Assembly: GCA_013178185.1 (NCBI GenBank)
Contig: JABLXC010000020.1
Span: 1-64,000, forward strand
DNA: 64,000 nucleotides
Source of the DNA: Anaerolineae bacterium
Lineage (GTDB): Bacteria; Chloroflexota; Anaerolineae; Anaerolineales; Anaerolineaceae
Direction: 5' to 3'
Below are positions 18,191-26,663 of the stretch, piece by piece. The notes beneath the pieces were generated by a model. The model saw only the letters and a list, made by a program, of their open reading frames with translations, did no database searches and was not told the DNA's origin. How positions within the stretch are numbered: position 1 is the first letter of the stretch; the number at the start of each line of letters is the position of its first letter. A program made the position numbers and the translations under genes.

Positions 18191-19428
18191 CCTGGTGAAC
18201 CTCCGGGAAATTCATTTGGGATAATTTCATCTAATGCTTTATTTAATGTTTCTTCTTTTTGGGCTTGATCGGCTTCATATTTTTCCATGAATTCTGACCG
18301 GCGGAGGCGCAAAGCTAATGGCGCCACGATTCTAAGATCAGCAAGTTTTACTGCCATCCGGCCGTCGATGGCAGCGTAGGCCCGCGCAGCTTCAAATAAG
18401 GTGATCTCTGCGCGAAGAGATTCAATTTTTAAGTGTTGGATCAATCTGATGCCTGCTCGAAGTACATCATCAGAAAGCTGAATATTCCATATCTGTTTGC
18501 GGACTTCCTGGATTTCGGTGCACATCCTTTGTGTTTCATCGGCGTATTGCTGAACAAATTTGCGGGGGTTGCTTGTGTAAGCCTGAGCAGCCTGGTAGGC
18601 TGCTATACGTTCTTCCGGGTTTACGAGGCCTTGGACAAGGACGCGCAGACCAAATCTGTCCATAATTTGTGGGCGGAGATTTCCTTCCTCTGGGTTCATC
18701 GATCCTATTAGTGTGAAACGCGCTTGATAGGTTGCCGAAACTGGCCCACGGCGAACAGAATAATATCCCATTGCTGAAGCATCGAGAATCGCATCAATAA
18801 CTTCCCCGCTAAGAAGGTTGACTTCATCTATGTACAGGATGTTTTGGTTTGCCTGCGCGAGTAGGCCGCGCTTAATACGAATTTGGTTATTAAGCGCAGC
18901 TCGTTCGTCCAATCCGCCGATAACATCTTCTAACCTGGAATTGAGGGGGAGTTCTACCAGGTGGGCTTTTTCGGTGTGGGTTAACGGTTCCCCTTCGGCG
19001 TATTTTCGAGCACAATCTGGGCAGACCGCATCGATGCCGCCAATTTCTATATCCTCAGGCATGCAGCCATAAAAACAATTGCTGCGCTCTATTTGTGGCA
19101 GGAGATCCAGCAAACTACGGATGGCCGTGGTTTTCCCGGTCCCTCGCGGGCCAATCAGCAGGACCCCGCCTATCGCTGGATTTACGAGGGCCAACAGCAA
19201 CGCCAATTTCATTTCGGTTTGGCCTACTAAACCGAGAAATGGGAAAGGAAGAAACTCCGCCGATCCATACTCTTCTTCGATTTGATTTTCCGGTGGAAGC
19301 CGTCCAGTGACGACATCGATTAATTCTTTGAGGGAGCCCACCTTTGTTTTGGCAGATTCAACATTTTGCAAATCTCGGTCAGAGGACGGTTCGCCGGAGA
19401 CATGTGGAGTCTTCTCAGGGTTGCTCAT
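18187..19428 (-). CDS. AAA+ ATPase, magnesium chelatase subunit I-like
   Basis: A 413-residue protein of the ChlI/BchI type. It has Walker A GPRGTGKTTA (about residue 98), Walker B ILYIDEVNLLSGEV, and sensor/arginine-finger region GSMNPEEGNLRPQIMDRFGL. A helical lid follows with RAARAYAAIDGR-like sequence. Between Walker A and B are four Cys (CFYGC, then CPDC), a possible metal knuckle that also occurs in ChlI. In chlorophyll makers this subunit drives Mg2+ insertion with ChlD and ChlH. Neither subunit is here, so the protein may power another metallochelatase or a VWA-partner complex. It starts 3 bases after the gtrA stop and its stop overlaps the UroD-like gene. Confidence 0.8.
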   Translation of the reverse strand: MSNPEKTPHVSGEPSSDRDLQNVESAKTKVGSLKELIDVVTGRLPPENQIEEEYGSAEFLPFPFLGLVGQTEMKLALLLALVNPAIGGVLLIGPRGTGKTTAIRSLLDLLPQIERSNCFYGCMPEDIEIGGIDAVCPDCARKYAEGEPLTHTEKAHLVELPLNSRLEDVIGGLDERAALNNQIRIKRGLLAQANQNILYIDEVNLLSGEVIDAILDASAMGYYSVRRGPVSATYQARFTLIGSMNPEEGNLRPQIMDRFGLRVLVQGLVNPEERIAAYQAAQAYTSNPRKFVQQYADETQRMCTEIQEVRKQIWNIQLSDDVLRAGIRLIQHLKIESLRAEITLFEAARAYAAIDGRMAVKLADLRIVAPLALRLRRSEFMEKYEADQAQKEETLNKALDEIIPNEFPGGSPG

Positions 19429-19431
19429 CTC

Positions 19432-19884
19432 TTACTGTACTTCGTTATAAGTCCAAAAGCGGTTTGCAAAGAAATTCCAGAGCATTACGACCAGAATGGC
19501 AAAGGCAAGTGTCGTATTATGTCCAATGAATTGTGGACTGAGGAATTCGGGTGAGATGAAACGAGCGCTGAGGTCGATCAGGAAGTTTTCCAATAACGCG
19601 AATAATCCGATTCTGATGACCAACCCCAGGAAGCTGACGATTGCAAATTGAAAAAGCTGCTGTGCGAAGGATTTTTTTCTTGCGTCCGGATATGTCCAGT
19701 GGCGATTCCAGAAGAAATTGCTCAAGACTGCTGCGACAAATGAGATAGCGCTCGCCCAGACAGCCTGGATTGAGGTGATTGCAAGAAGTAAGTTGAAAAT
19801 TCCAAAATCAACGACAGCGCCGATAACACCAACAATTGCAAAGCGGATAAAGCGGGTTCTTTCTTTCGGATTTGCCAGGATCAT
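19432..19884 (-). CDS. GtrA-family membrane protein
   Basis: A 150-residue protein with four hydrophobic helices. It begins [20 protein letters not shown], the hallmark of GtrA proteins, and carries [12 protein letters not shown] and a second [11 protein letters not shown] repeat near the C-terminus. GtrA proteins help flip or present polyprenyl-phosphate-linked sugars for cell-surface glycosylation. ATG 19884 overlaps the stop of the upstream UDP-glucuronate decarboxylase (ATGA). An extended frame to 19959 would run into that gene. The pairing suggests a sugar product destined for a lipid carrier. Confidence 0.85.
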   Translation of the reverse strand: MILANPKERTRFIRFAIVGVIGAVVDFGIFNLLLAITSIQAVWASAISFVAAVLSNFFWNRHWTYPDARKKSFAQQLFQFAIVSFLGLVIRIGLFALLENFLIDLSARFISPEFLSPQFIGHNTTLAFAILVVMLWNFFANRFWTYNEVQ

Positions 19885-20840
19885 TTCAATCCCAATTTTT
19901 CGTGGAAGTAGGGAATAGTCTGCCTGATGCCTTCTTCCAATGTTATTTTGGGTTCCCATCCTAAGATTTCCTTTGCGCGAGAGATGTCAGGCCGCCTACG
20001 TTGGGGGTCGTCCCCAAGGCGTGAAGCAGGTTTGAAAATGATTTCTGACTTGTTGCAGACGATTTTATTGATTGTCTGAGCGAGTTCCAGAATGGTGATT
20101 TCATTGGGATTGCCAATGTTAACCGGATTGTGTTCATCGGACATCAACAAGCGGTAGATCCCTTCGACGAGATCACTCACATAGCAAAAACTACGGGTTT
20201 GGGATCCGTCGCCATATACGGTCATCGGATCGCAGCGCAGAGCCTGTTTGAGGAAGTTTGGGACAACGCGCCCGTCGTCAAGACGCATCCTGGGACCGTA
20301 GGTATTAAAGATGCGGGCGATGCGGGTATTGATGCCATGATAGCGGTGGTAGGACATGGTAAGCGCTTCAGCGAAACGCTTGGCTTCGTCATAAACGGAG
20401 CGGATTCCAATCGGGTCTACATGTCCCCAGTAGGTTTCTTTTTGAGGATGTTCGAGGGGATCGCCGTAGATTTCGCTGGTAGAAGCAAGGAGGTAGCGGG
20501 CGTTATGGGATCGGGCGACGCCGAGGGTATTGTGCGTACCGAGGGCACCGGCTTTCATGGTTTGGATCGGCAAATTCGTATAGCCGTAAGGGGAGGTCGG
20601 ATTAGGGCTTGCTGGAGAGGCAAAATGCAAGACCGCATCGATTTTGCCTGGCACAAAAATGAAATTGGCGACATCATGACGGATGAAAAGGAAATTGGAG
20701 TTACCCGCCAAACAGGTGAGATTATCGATATTGCCGGTTATAAAATTGTCCATGCCAATTACATAGTGGCCTTCGGCAATGAATCTTTCGCATAGATGAG
20801 ATCCTAGAAACCCTGCTGCGCCTGTGATAAGAATTCTCAT
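19881..20840 (-). CDS. uxs: UDP-glucuronate decarboxylase (UDP-xylose synthase)
   Basis: A 319-residue extended short-chain dehydrogenase that converts UDP-glucuronate to UDP-xylose using bound NAD. It has the Rossmann motif [10 protein letters not shown], a DVANF segment, [16 protein letters not shown], the catalytic YDEAKR (Tyr-x-x-x-Lys), [19 protein letters not shown] and [18 protein letters not shown]. The GDPLEHPQ and [13 protein letters not shown] segments are typical of UXS and set it apart from UDP-glucose epimerase and dTDP-glucose dehydratase. It is the first gene of the coupled minus-strand operon that continues with gtrA. Confidence 0.88.
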   Translation of the reverse strand: MRILITGAAGFLGSHLCERFIAEGHYVIGMDNFITGNIDNLTCLAGNSNFLFIRHDVANFIFVPGKIDAVLHFASPASPNPTSPYGYTNLPIQTMKAGALGTHNTLGVARSHNARYLLASTSEIYGDPLEHPQKETYWGHVDPIGIRSVYDEAKRFAEALTMSYHRYHGINTRIARIFNTYGPRMRLDDGRVVPNFLKQALRCDPMTVYGDGSQTRSFCYVSDLVEGIYRLLMSDEHNPVNIGNPNEITILELAQTINKIVCNKSEIIFKPASRLGDDPQRRRPDISRAKEILGWEPKITLEEGIRQTIPYFHEKLGLK

Positions 20841-20861
20841 GTTATCCTCGAGGAAAAAATA

Positions 20862-22469
20862 TTATTTCCAATCTAAGCGAACAATCGAGCCATCGCCGGT
20901 AATTTGTTGAGCCTGCCTGGTGTGTGGGTTGACAAGCCAGAGATTGCCCTGATAGATCACCGCAATCCACGTCTCTTCACTTTCATTATTTGGCTGCCAT
21001 AAGACCGTCTGTGGATCAAGACCAGGTTGTCCTTCTGGTGGGAAAATCTGCTGTTGATTAGAACCATCTCGATCCATCACGAGCAGCCGATAGCGGCTGG
21101 TTTCGCTTTGTTCTGGGAAAACAGCCTGTAAATAAGCAACTACATACTGGCGCTTAGGAAGGCGCGGCGATGGTGCAGGATAGGAGAACATTCCTGCCTG
21201 TGGAACCAGTGTGATTGGTAGGCCTTCGATAAGGTTTATGGCAATCAGGTCAAAAAATGGAGAGGTTTCATCGCTGGTCAAGCCGGCGGAGGGCGCATGG
21301 GATGTTGCATAAATCAGGCTACTGTCTTTAGACCAGCCGATTCCGGGTACCCAGGCCCAATCACTGCGCGTTTGAAGCGGTATGAGTTCCATCAACGATT
21401 GGAACTCCCCACTATCAAGGTTGACAAGGCCAACCGAATCGGGACGCGCGTAAGCCAGCTGTTCACCATCCGGAGACCATTCGAAAAACGCTCCCCACCA
21501 GCCGTAAATACCACCAGAATTCGTCCCGATTATCTCGGTTTTTTCGATAATTCCTCCTGTTTCATTGACGGTCATCACCTGTAAATCATTATTTGCTTGC
21601 CAGCCGGGTGGGGTTGAGCGAGGTTCAACGGTGGAGTAGGAAATTGTCAGGCCGCGTCCGGGAACCCAATTTGCAAAGTGGATGATATTGTCAACCCGCA
21701 GGTAGATCGGTTCTGGATCAGGGGCGGAAAGGTTGATCATCCAAAGTGAATTGATTGGTTCATTGTCGGCTTCTTTTGTGGGTTGGCGTGTGAAAAGCAA
21801 CCAGTTCCCTTCTGGCGACAGGGAAAAAATTCGGCCATCCAGGTCACCCGATGTAATAATTGGGCGGCGGTCGCCAGTCGTGTTTTCCATCAGCCAAGCA
21901 TTGCCAGCTGTCAGATATACAAGCCTTCCGGATATTGAAATTGCAGTGAACGGGGTTTGTACCCCCACCATTACAATTTCGGGCTTAGGTTCTTTTAGGA
22001 TTTCTGATTTGAACAGCGTACGAGAAATTTCTACCTCATCTTCGTATAATTTTCTGTAAGTTATTTGTTCAACGCCGTTCACACCCGGTTGTATTAACAT
22101 GGTCTGCCCTTCTGGAAGCGATTCGTTGCGCGTGGTTTGCCGCTCGAAGGGGATTGTATTTTCTTCGACTTCGAACTCTTCGCGGACACGGGTGATTTTT
22201 ATTTGTGTCGGACCGTTGATTGTGGAAAAAGTGGGTGGTTCAATTTTATCCAGGTTACCAACAGTAATTCCTGCTTGCTCGATGCCTGCCTGGACGGTAA
22301 TCCCAGGGACAATCACTTCGGTGATTACTTTTCCATCAACATGGATTTCTATATTGATTTTTGGTTGTGAAGCGCTATCTTGCGCGCAACCAGTATTCGC
22401 TATCAGCAATATACCGGCGATTATGATAGATTGGAAAAGGTGAGGGAAGGTTCTATTCAAAGAGATCAA
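20862..22469 (-). CDS. Secreted lipoprotein: ubiquitin-like (DUF348) and G5 domains followed by a TolB-like beta-propeller
   Basis: A 535-residue envelope protein. A hydrophobic N-terminus ends in LLIANTGCAQ, a usable lipobox with Cys28. Residues about 38-75 (INIEIHVDGKVITEVIVPG) resemble the DUF348 fold seen next to G5 domains in YabE/Rpf proteins. Residues about 100-170 are a G5 domain with EEFEVEENTIPFERQTTRN and GVNGVEQITYRKLYEDEVE. From about 185 to the end come WD40/TolB-like strands (SPEGNWLLFTRQ, WSPDGEQLAYARP, GIGWSKDSSLIYATS) that should form a propeller. Its function is unknown; a surface, glycan-facing role is inferred from G5. It lies 61 bases downstream of a second lipoprotein gene. 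Confidence 0.75.
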   Translation of the reverse strand: MISLNRTFPHLFQSIIIAGILLIANTGCAQDSASQPKINIEIHVDGKVITEVIVPGITVQAGIEQAGITVGNLDKIEPPTFSTINGPTQIKITRVREEFEVEENTIPFERQTTRNESLPEGQTMLIQPGVNGVEQITYRKLYEDEVEISRTLFKSEILKEPKPEIVMVGVQTPFTAISISGRLVYLTAGNAWLMENTTGDRRPIITSGDLDGRIFSLSPEGNWLLFTRQPTKEADNEPINSLWMINLSAPDPEPIYLRVDNIIHFANWVPGRGLTISYSTVEPRSTPPGWQANNDLQVMTVNETGGIIEKTEIIGTNSGGIYGWWGAFFEWSPDGEQLAYARPDSVGLVNLDSGEFQSLMELIPLQTRSDWAWVPGIGWSKDSSLIYATSHAPSAGLTSDETSPFFDLIAINLIEGLPITLVPQAGMFSYPAPSPRLPKRQYVVAYLQAVFPEQSETSRYRLLVMDRDGSNQQQIFPPEGQPGLDPQTVLWQPNNESEETWIAVIYQGNLWLVNPHTRQAQQITGDGSIVRLDWK

Positions 22470-22530
22470 TTTGGAGATGATTTTTTTAAATCGTGTATAA
22501 TCACTTTGGTAAATCCGGCGAGGAAGCGCA

Positions 22531-23097
22531 TTATTGCCTTGTGCCGGTTATTGTCATCAAGCCGTCCGCAATAGCAACACTTTCAATTTTAAGTCCGCTG
22601 GTCATAGCACTGACAGATCCCTGCATGGTGGAATCAATGACCTCCGATATTTTTTCTACCAAACTTTGCGGTGCTGGAAGAGGCCCTATATCTATAGATA
22701 TGAGCGTTGCGGTTAATTTGCCGTTTTGATCAACTCCAACTTGCAAAACAAGGCGGGTATTGGCCGTGATTGAGTTCATTTGAACAACCCCGAATATTTC
22801 AGCCCGTTCGTTTTGGAGTAGGATTTGAGGGTTCTGCAACAATGGCTCAGGCAGTTGGGAAAGTTGTTGTTCCAGAAGGAATGTAAGCTGTGCTTCTGTC
22901 AATGTGATGGTGATCGCGCCTGAAGGGTCAGGGTTATCCAAAACCTGGCCGAGTGCTTCTTCTAACTCACTTACAGCCTGGGTTGATACTGAAACTGTCC
23001 GGGCAGGGGTTGGTCCGCCTGCTGAAATCTGGCAAGAAATTGATACCAATATCCCGACCAGACAGACGATTAATAAGTGTTTATGGGTGTATTTCAT
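22531..23097 (-). CDS. Putative lipoprotein of unknown function
   Basis: A 188-residue predicted exported protein. The N-terminal hydrophobic stretch HLLIVCLVGILVSISCQ ends in a Cys that could be lipid-modified, although the lipobox (SIS before Cys) is not canonical. The mature part has short amphipathic strands, including ITITLTEAQLTFLLEQQL, LVLQVGVDQNGKLTATLISI and LKIESVAIADGLMTITG, a layout that recalls DUF2993/DUF2140-like lipid-handling folds, but I cannot name the family with confidence. ATG 23097 is used; TTG 23106 is possible. It is divergent from scpB and upstream of the G5/propeller lipoprotein. Confidence 0.6.
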   Translation of the reverse strand: MKYTHKHLLIVCLVGILVSISCQISAGGPTPARTVSVSTQAVSELEEALGQVLDNPDPSGAITITLTEAQLTFLLEQQLSQLPEPLLQNPQILLQNERAEIFGVVQMNSITANTRLVLQVGVDQNGKLTATLISIDIGPLPAPQSLVEKISEVIDSTMQGSVSAMTSGLKIESVAIADGLMTITGTRQ

Positions 23098-23157
23098 TAT
23101 TATCAAAACTCATTTAACGATTATCATAATGATCGAGAGGACAGGGCTAATTATAGC

Positions 23158-23733
23158 ATGAGTGATCCAACCGAAAGCGCCCCAAATACCGATCTGTCTT
23201 TAGAAGCATGTGTAGAGGCTTTGTTGTTTGTAGCCTCAGGACCTGTTTCCGTTGCGCAACTTGCAGAGGTATTGGATAAGACGCCAGATGATATCGAAGC
23301 GAGCTTGAGCGCTATTGAGAGCTGGTATAAGGCCAGAGGGGGACTACGGCTGCAGCGTTTCGGCGGGCGGATTCAGCTCACCACGGCGCCTGAGCTTGCT
23401 AAAGTTATCGAGAATTTCCTGGGTTTGGAAGCAACGGCGCGTCTTAGCCGGGCTGCCCTTGAGACGCTGGCGATTATTGCTTACCGGCAACCAATTACTC
23501 GACCTGGGATCGACGCCGTGCGCGGTGTAAACAGCGACGGTGTTTTGCGAAGTCTATTGAGTAAGGGGTTGATCCAAGAAGCAGGACGCGCCGATGGGCC
23601 GGGGAGACCTATCCTTTACGTGATCACGCAAGAATTTTTACAGCACTTTGGCCTGTCTTCCTTGGGCGAGCTTCCTCCCTACGATGAGGAACAAGCAGAC
23701 CTCCCTGAGAGCGGCCGGCTGCTTAAAGACTGA
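23158..23733 (+). CDS. scpB: Segregation and condensation protein B
   Basis: A 191-residue protein with the two winged-helix domains of ScpB, the kleisin-binding partner of ScpA in the bacterial SMC condensin complex. Its landmarks are VEALLFVASGPVSVAQLAEV at the start, ARLSRAALETLAIIAYRQPI with TRPGIDAVRGVNSDGVL (the family signature), and GRPILYVITQEFLQHFGL near the end. ATG 23158 begins the conserved region; an in-frame extension to 23077 has no family character and overlaps the divergent gene. The usual upstream scpA is missing from this locus, but rluB follows after 35 bases as in many bacteria. Confidence 0.92.
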   Translation: MSDPTESAPNTDLSLEACVEALLFVASGPVSVAQLAEVLDKTPDDIEASLSAIESWYKARGGLRLQRFGGRIQLTTAPELAKVIENFLGLEATARLSRAALETLAIIAYRQPITRPGIDAVRGVNSDGVLRSLLSKGLIQEAGRADGPGRPILYVITQEFLQHFGLSSLGELPPYDEEQADLPESGRLLKD

Positions 23734-23768
23734 GCTCAATTTCTCTGAGAAAGTAGATTTTTGGACTT

Positions 23769-24605
23769 ATGGAAGAGCGAATTCAGAAAATATTGTCTAG
23801 GGCAGGATATGGATCCAGGCGGTCATGCGAGGAATTTATAGAATCTGGCCGTGTCCTTGTCAATGGGAAGATCGCCACTCTGGGCATGAAAGCGGACCTG
23901 ACGAAAGATAAAATCGTGGTTGATGGGGTTGAGCTACCCGAAGTGGATCCGAAGAAACTGTATATCGCGTTGCATAAACCTCGAGGTGTACTTTCTGATT
24001 TTGATCCGCTAGATCAGCGCCCCAGCGTGCTTGATCTTGTTCCAATGAAGGGACATTTATTTTCCGTTGGGAGATTGGATTTAGACAGCGAAGGGCTGAT
24101 CTTGCTCACCAATGATGGCGAACTGGCAAATCTGCTTACGCATCCCCGGTACGGCCATGAGAAAGAATACCGGGTACTGGTGGCACGGCGACCTGATCAG
24201 GAACAACTTTCTACCTGGCGGCGGGGGATTGTCCTTGAGGATGGGCAAAAGACAAGGCCTGCCGAAGTAATCGTGGAGCGCACTTCCGGAAAAGGCGCCT
24301 GGCTGAGAATTGTGATGCGGGAGGGAAAAAAGCGCCAGATTCGCGAAGTTGGAAAGCGAATTGGTTTGCCGGTTGTCCGAATTCTCCGTGTGCGGATAGG
24401 CAGTTTGCAATTGGGGAACTTGAAACCGAAGGATTGGCGTTTGTTAACCCCTGCTGAAGTCCAGGCGCTTTACGCGCTGGTTTCCCAAAAGAAGGAGATC
24501 TCCAAAAACCGCGCAGTAAGAATTTCTAAACCTGACCCCAAGAGAGGTGAGTCGCCATATCAGCAGCCGCGAAACGAGCGGAAGAGACGGCGGAGCGCCA
24601 ATTAA
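23769..24605 (+). CDS. rluB: Pseudouridine synthase, RsuA/RluB family
   Basis: A 278-residue rRNA pseudouridine synthase. Residues 1-60 are an S4 RNA-binding domain (RIQKILSRAGYGSRRSCEEF, RVLVNG). The catalytic domain has GRLDLDSEGLILLTNDGELA, which includes the active-site Asp, then HEKEYRVLV and GKKRQIREVGKRIGLPVVRI. The branch is closest to RluB, which makes a pseudouridine in 23S rRNA helix 80, though RsuA-type specificity cannot be excluded. The tail after about residue 240 is Lys/Arg-rich and probably disordered. The stop overlaps the convergent MFS gene stop by three bases. Confidence 0.9.
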   Translation: MEERIQKILSRAGYGSRRSCEEFIESGRVLVNGKIATLGMKADLTKDKIVVDGVELPEVDPKKLYIALHKPRGVLSDFDPLDQRPSVLDLVPMKGHLFSVGRLDLDSEGLILLTNDGELANLLTHPRYGHEKEYRVLVARRPDQEQLSTWRRGIVLEDGQKTRPAEVIVERTSGKGAWLRIVMREGKKRQIREVGKRIGLPVVRILRVRIGSLQLGNLKPKDWRLLTPAEVQALYALVSQKKEISKNRAVRISKPDPKRGESPYQQPRNERKRRRSAN

Positions 24606-25846
24606 TTTTCTGGGTAGGATTGGACCGGTTCTTTTAAAACATAGAAGGCAAGAAGGCCGCCTATTGTTACGATCAATCCACAGATGATGTAAACAGCGCG
24701 GTGGCCAACTATTTCTGCAAAGACAGAGGCAAAAGCCATCGAAAGCAGACCTGCGGCAGTGCGCAAAGCTACCTGCGCACTGCTGATGCGCCCTCTTTTT
24801 TCATCTGGGACGGCTAACTGGATCAGGGTCATCACAGCGGATTGTGCAGGAATAAAGCCAATTCCAACAATAAAAGAAAAAATGACGACATAGATAAATT
24901 TTGGGGCTAACCCAATAGCAGCAAAAGATAAACCCATGATCGCTACCCCACCGCCGGTCAGGGTGGTTTTAAGAAACTTGCGACTCAAGAATCCCAGCAG
25001 GATGCCGGCAAAAACCATGCCGGCCCCTTGTGCTGAATCTACAATCCCAAGGCCTTCAGCGCCAATCCCGAAGGTTCTTTGCAGATAGGGCACCCATACG
25101 ACGTTGATGGCCCCAAAGCCAAGTTGGGTTACCCCCAGTATGATCATAACGCCAACCATCGTCTGGTTGGTAAACAGATATTGCATCCCCTCCTTCAAGT
25201 CCAACCAGATTGTGTAAAGACCTTTGCGAAGTACTGTGCTGTCAAATTTTGGAGGACGCAGCATCATAATAACCAGCGCTGCAGTTAATAAGCAGATGGA
25301 GTCGATGATAAAAGCGATGGAAGTTCCCCAATACCCAATTGCAAGGCCTGCCATGGCTGGGCCTGCCAGCAGCCCAATTGTGGTTACCAGTTGCATCAAT
25401 CCATTGGCTGAAAGCAGATCGTTATCATCCTTGACGATTTGCGGCAGGATGGCGTTCATAGCAGGGTGAAAGAAACGACTTACACAGGACATTAAAAATC
25501 CGATCACATAGAAAATCCAAACCTGATCGGGAGATTGAACCAGAATGAGAAATAACACCAGTACAGCCCGGATGAGGCTTGATATCACCATGGTGTTTTT
25601 GCGGTTCCATCGATCCACAAAAACGCCCGCAACTGGCCCAAGCAACAGCATGGGAATCGCTTCGGAAATGACGGATAGCCCAACCATGAGTGTGGAACCC
25701 GTCAATTTTTCCACTGCTATCGGAATGGCTAAAAGAATAAAGTACTCGCCGATATATGAAATCAAATAACCGAACCAGAGGATCAGGAAGTTCCATTCTC
25801 TGAAGAGGCGAGTGTAAGCGAGTCTGGTAGGTGTTTCAATGTCCAT
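24602..25846 (-). CDS. MFS transporter (drug-efflux / permease type)
   Basis: A 414-residue membrane protein with about twelve spans. The loop after helix 2 contains GVFVDRWNRKNTMVISSL, the major-facilitator motif (D-R-x-x-R-K/R), and a matching pseudo-repeat lies near residue 265 (GILLGFLSRKFLKTTL). Overall it resembles the MFS_3/enterobactin-exporter-like group of efflux permeases with an N-terminal FLILWFGYLISYIGEYF. The substrate is unknown. It is preceded by an 83-base spacer that I could not resolve into a clear promoter, and it converges on rluB. Confidence 0.8.
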   Translation of the reverse strand: MDIETPTRLAYTRLFREWNFLILWFGYLISYIGEYFILLAIPIAVEKLTGSTLMVGLSVISEAIPMLLLGPVAGVFVDRWNRKNTMVISSLIRAVLVLFLILVQSPDQVWIFYVIGFLMSCVSRFFHPAMNAILPQIVKDDNDLLSANGLMQLVTTIGLLAGPAMAGLAIGYWGTSIAFIIDSICLLTAALVIMMLRPPKFDSTVLRKGLYTIWLDLKEGMQYLFTNQTMVGVMIILGVTQLGFGAINVVWVPYLQRTFGIGAEGLGIVDSAQGAGMVFAGILLGFLSRKFLKTTLTGGGVAIMGLSFAAIGLAPKFIYVVIFSFIVGIGFIPAQSAVMTLIQLAVPDEKRGRISSAQVALRTAAGLLSMAFASVFAEIVGHRAVYIICGLIVTIGGLLAFYVLKEPVQSYPEN

Positions 25847-25929
25847 GATAAAAGAAGAGCCTGATCCTAATGCGCTGGGTATGAGCGCTGAAAGGATAAA
25901 ACCACAGGGGAACGGAAAGCGATCAGCGC

Positions 25930-26622
25930 TTATTCCTCTTGGGGTAAGGCCTTTTGAATCATTTGTGAGATTTCAGGCGAAAGGGGTTTTTCTTTGGCGC
26001 GTTTTCGGATGAAATCTTTAAGTTTTTCGATTGGCAAGGCTGGTATTGGAGCGTCTTCGCATTTTAGAACGACCTTCGGATTGGTGAAAACAAGCAGGGG
26101 TTCGGCGCCGGGTAACTCGATACCATTAATTTTTGCATTCAAATAAGCGTTTGCATCCTGCTGTACTGATCTGGCTTCGGCCTCGGGGCGGCCAAGCGAC
26201 TCTTGAGCAAATACTTTCAGATAGAGGTTCCCCCCTTTTTGCTTAAAGCGCTCTTTTTTGGAATCATATAGGATAGTTCCACCCTGGTGGTAAGGGATCA
26301 AAGCCCAAATCCCAGCAGGACCTACCAGGAGATGCGGTATTTTCGTTGTGTAATGGTAAAGGGTATATTTATCGCCGATGCCTTTTAGGGCCTGGGTTAG
26401 TTTCTCATCGGGTCTGGGCGAACGTCCCCAGCGGTTGCCAAAGTAAATGCCGATCTGAGACAAGATAAAACCGGCGATCAACGCCACGAAGGACCAGTTG
26501 ATATACTGCACGTTAAAGGAGGCAAATAATCCGGCTGCAAGGATGATTAAGCTGGCAATGCTAGTATACTGTCCGATTTTTTTATTTCGGTTGATCAGTT
26601 GTTCATTTAATACAATCTTCAT
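25930..26622 (-). CDS. Membrane-anchored NERD-like protein
   Basis: A 230-residue protein with two hydrophobic helices at about residues 20-65, then a soluble domain. IPHLLVGPAGIWALIPYHQG looks like the core of a NERD (nuclease-related) domain, which usually reads DHVLVGPSGVFVID. The later KGGNLYLKVFAQESLGRPEAEARSVQQDA fits its following helix. The usual catalytic Asp/Lys residues of nuclease-type NERD domains are not obvious, so activity is doubtful. It lies 41 bases downstream of plsX and is probably co-transcribed with it. Confidence 0.55.
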   Translation of the reverse strand: MKIVLNEQLINRNKKIGQYTSIASLIILAAGLFASFNVQYINWSFVALIAGFILSQIGIYFGNRWGRSPRPDEKLTQALKGIGDKYTLYHYTTKIPHLLVGPAGIWALIPYHQGGTILYDSKKERFKQKGGNLYLKVFAQESLGRPEAEARSVQQDANAYLNAKINGIELPGAEPLLVFTNPKVVLKCEDAPIPALPIEKLKDFIRKRAKEKPLSPEISQMIQKALPQEE

Positions 26623-26663
26623 GAGATGTTTTCTCCTGATTTAAATGATTTAAAGCAACGGAT

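Noticed and set aside
20130-20795. Plus-strand ORF of 221 codons
   Set aside because: Antisense shadow of the UDP-glucuronate decarboxylase, whose motifs on the minus strand are complete.
23098-23157. Fur-box-like palindrome ATCATAATGAT between the lipoprotein gene and scpB
   Set aside because: Only 11 bases match, the full 19-bp Fur pattern is not kept, and the neighbours are not iron genes.
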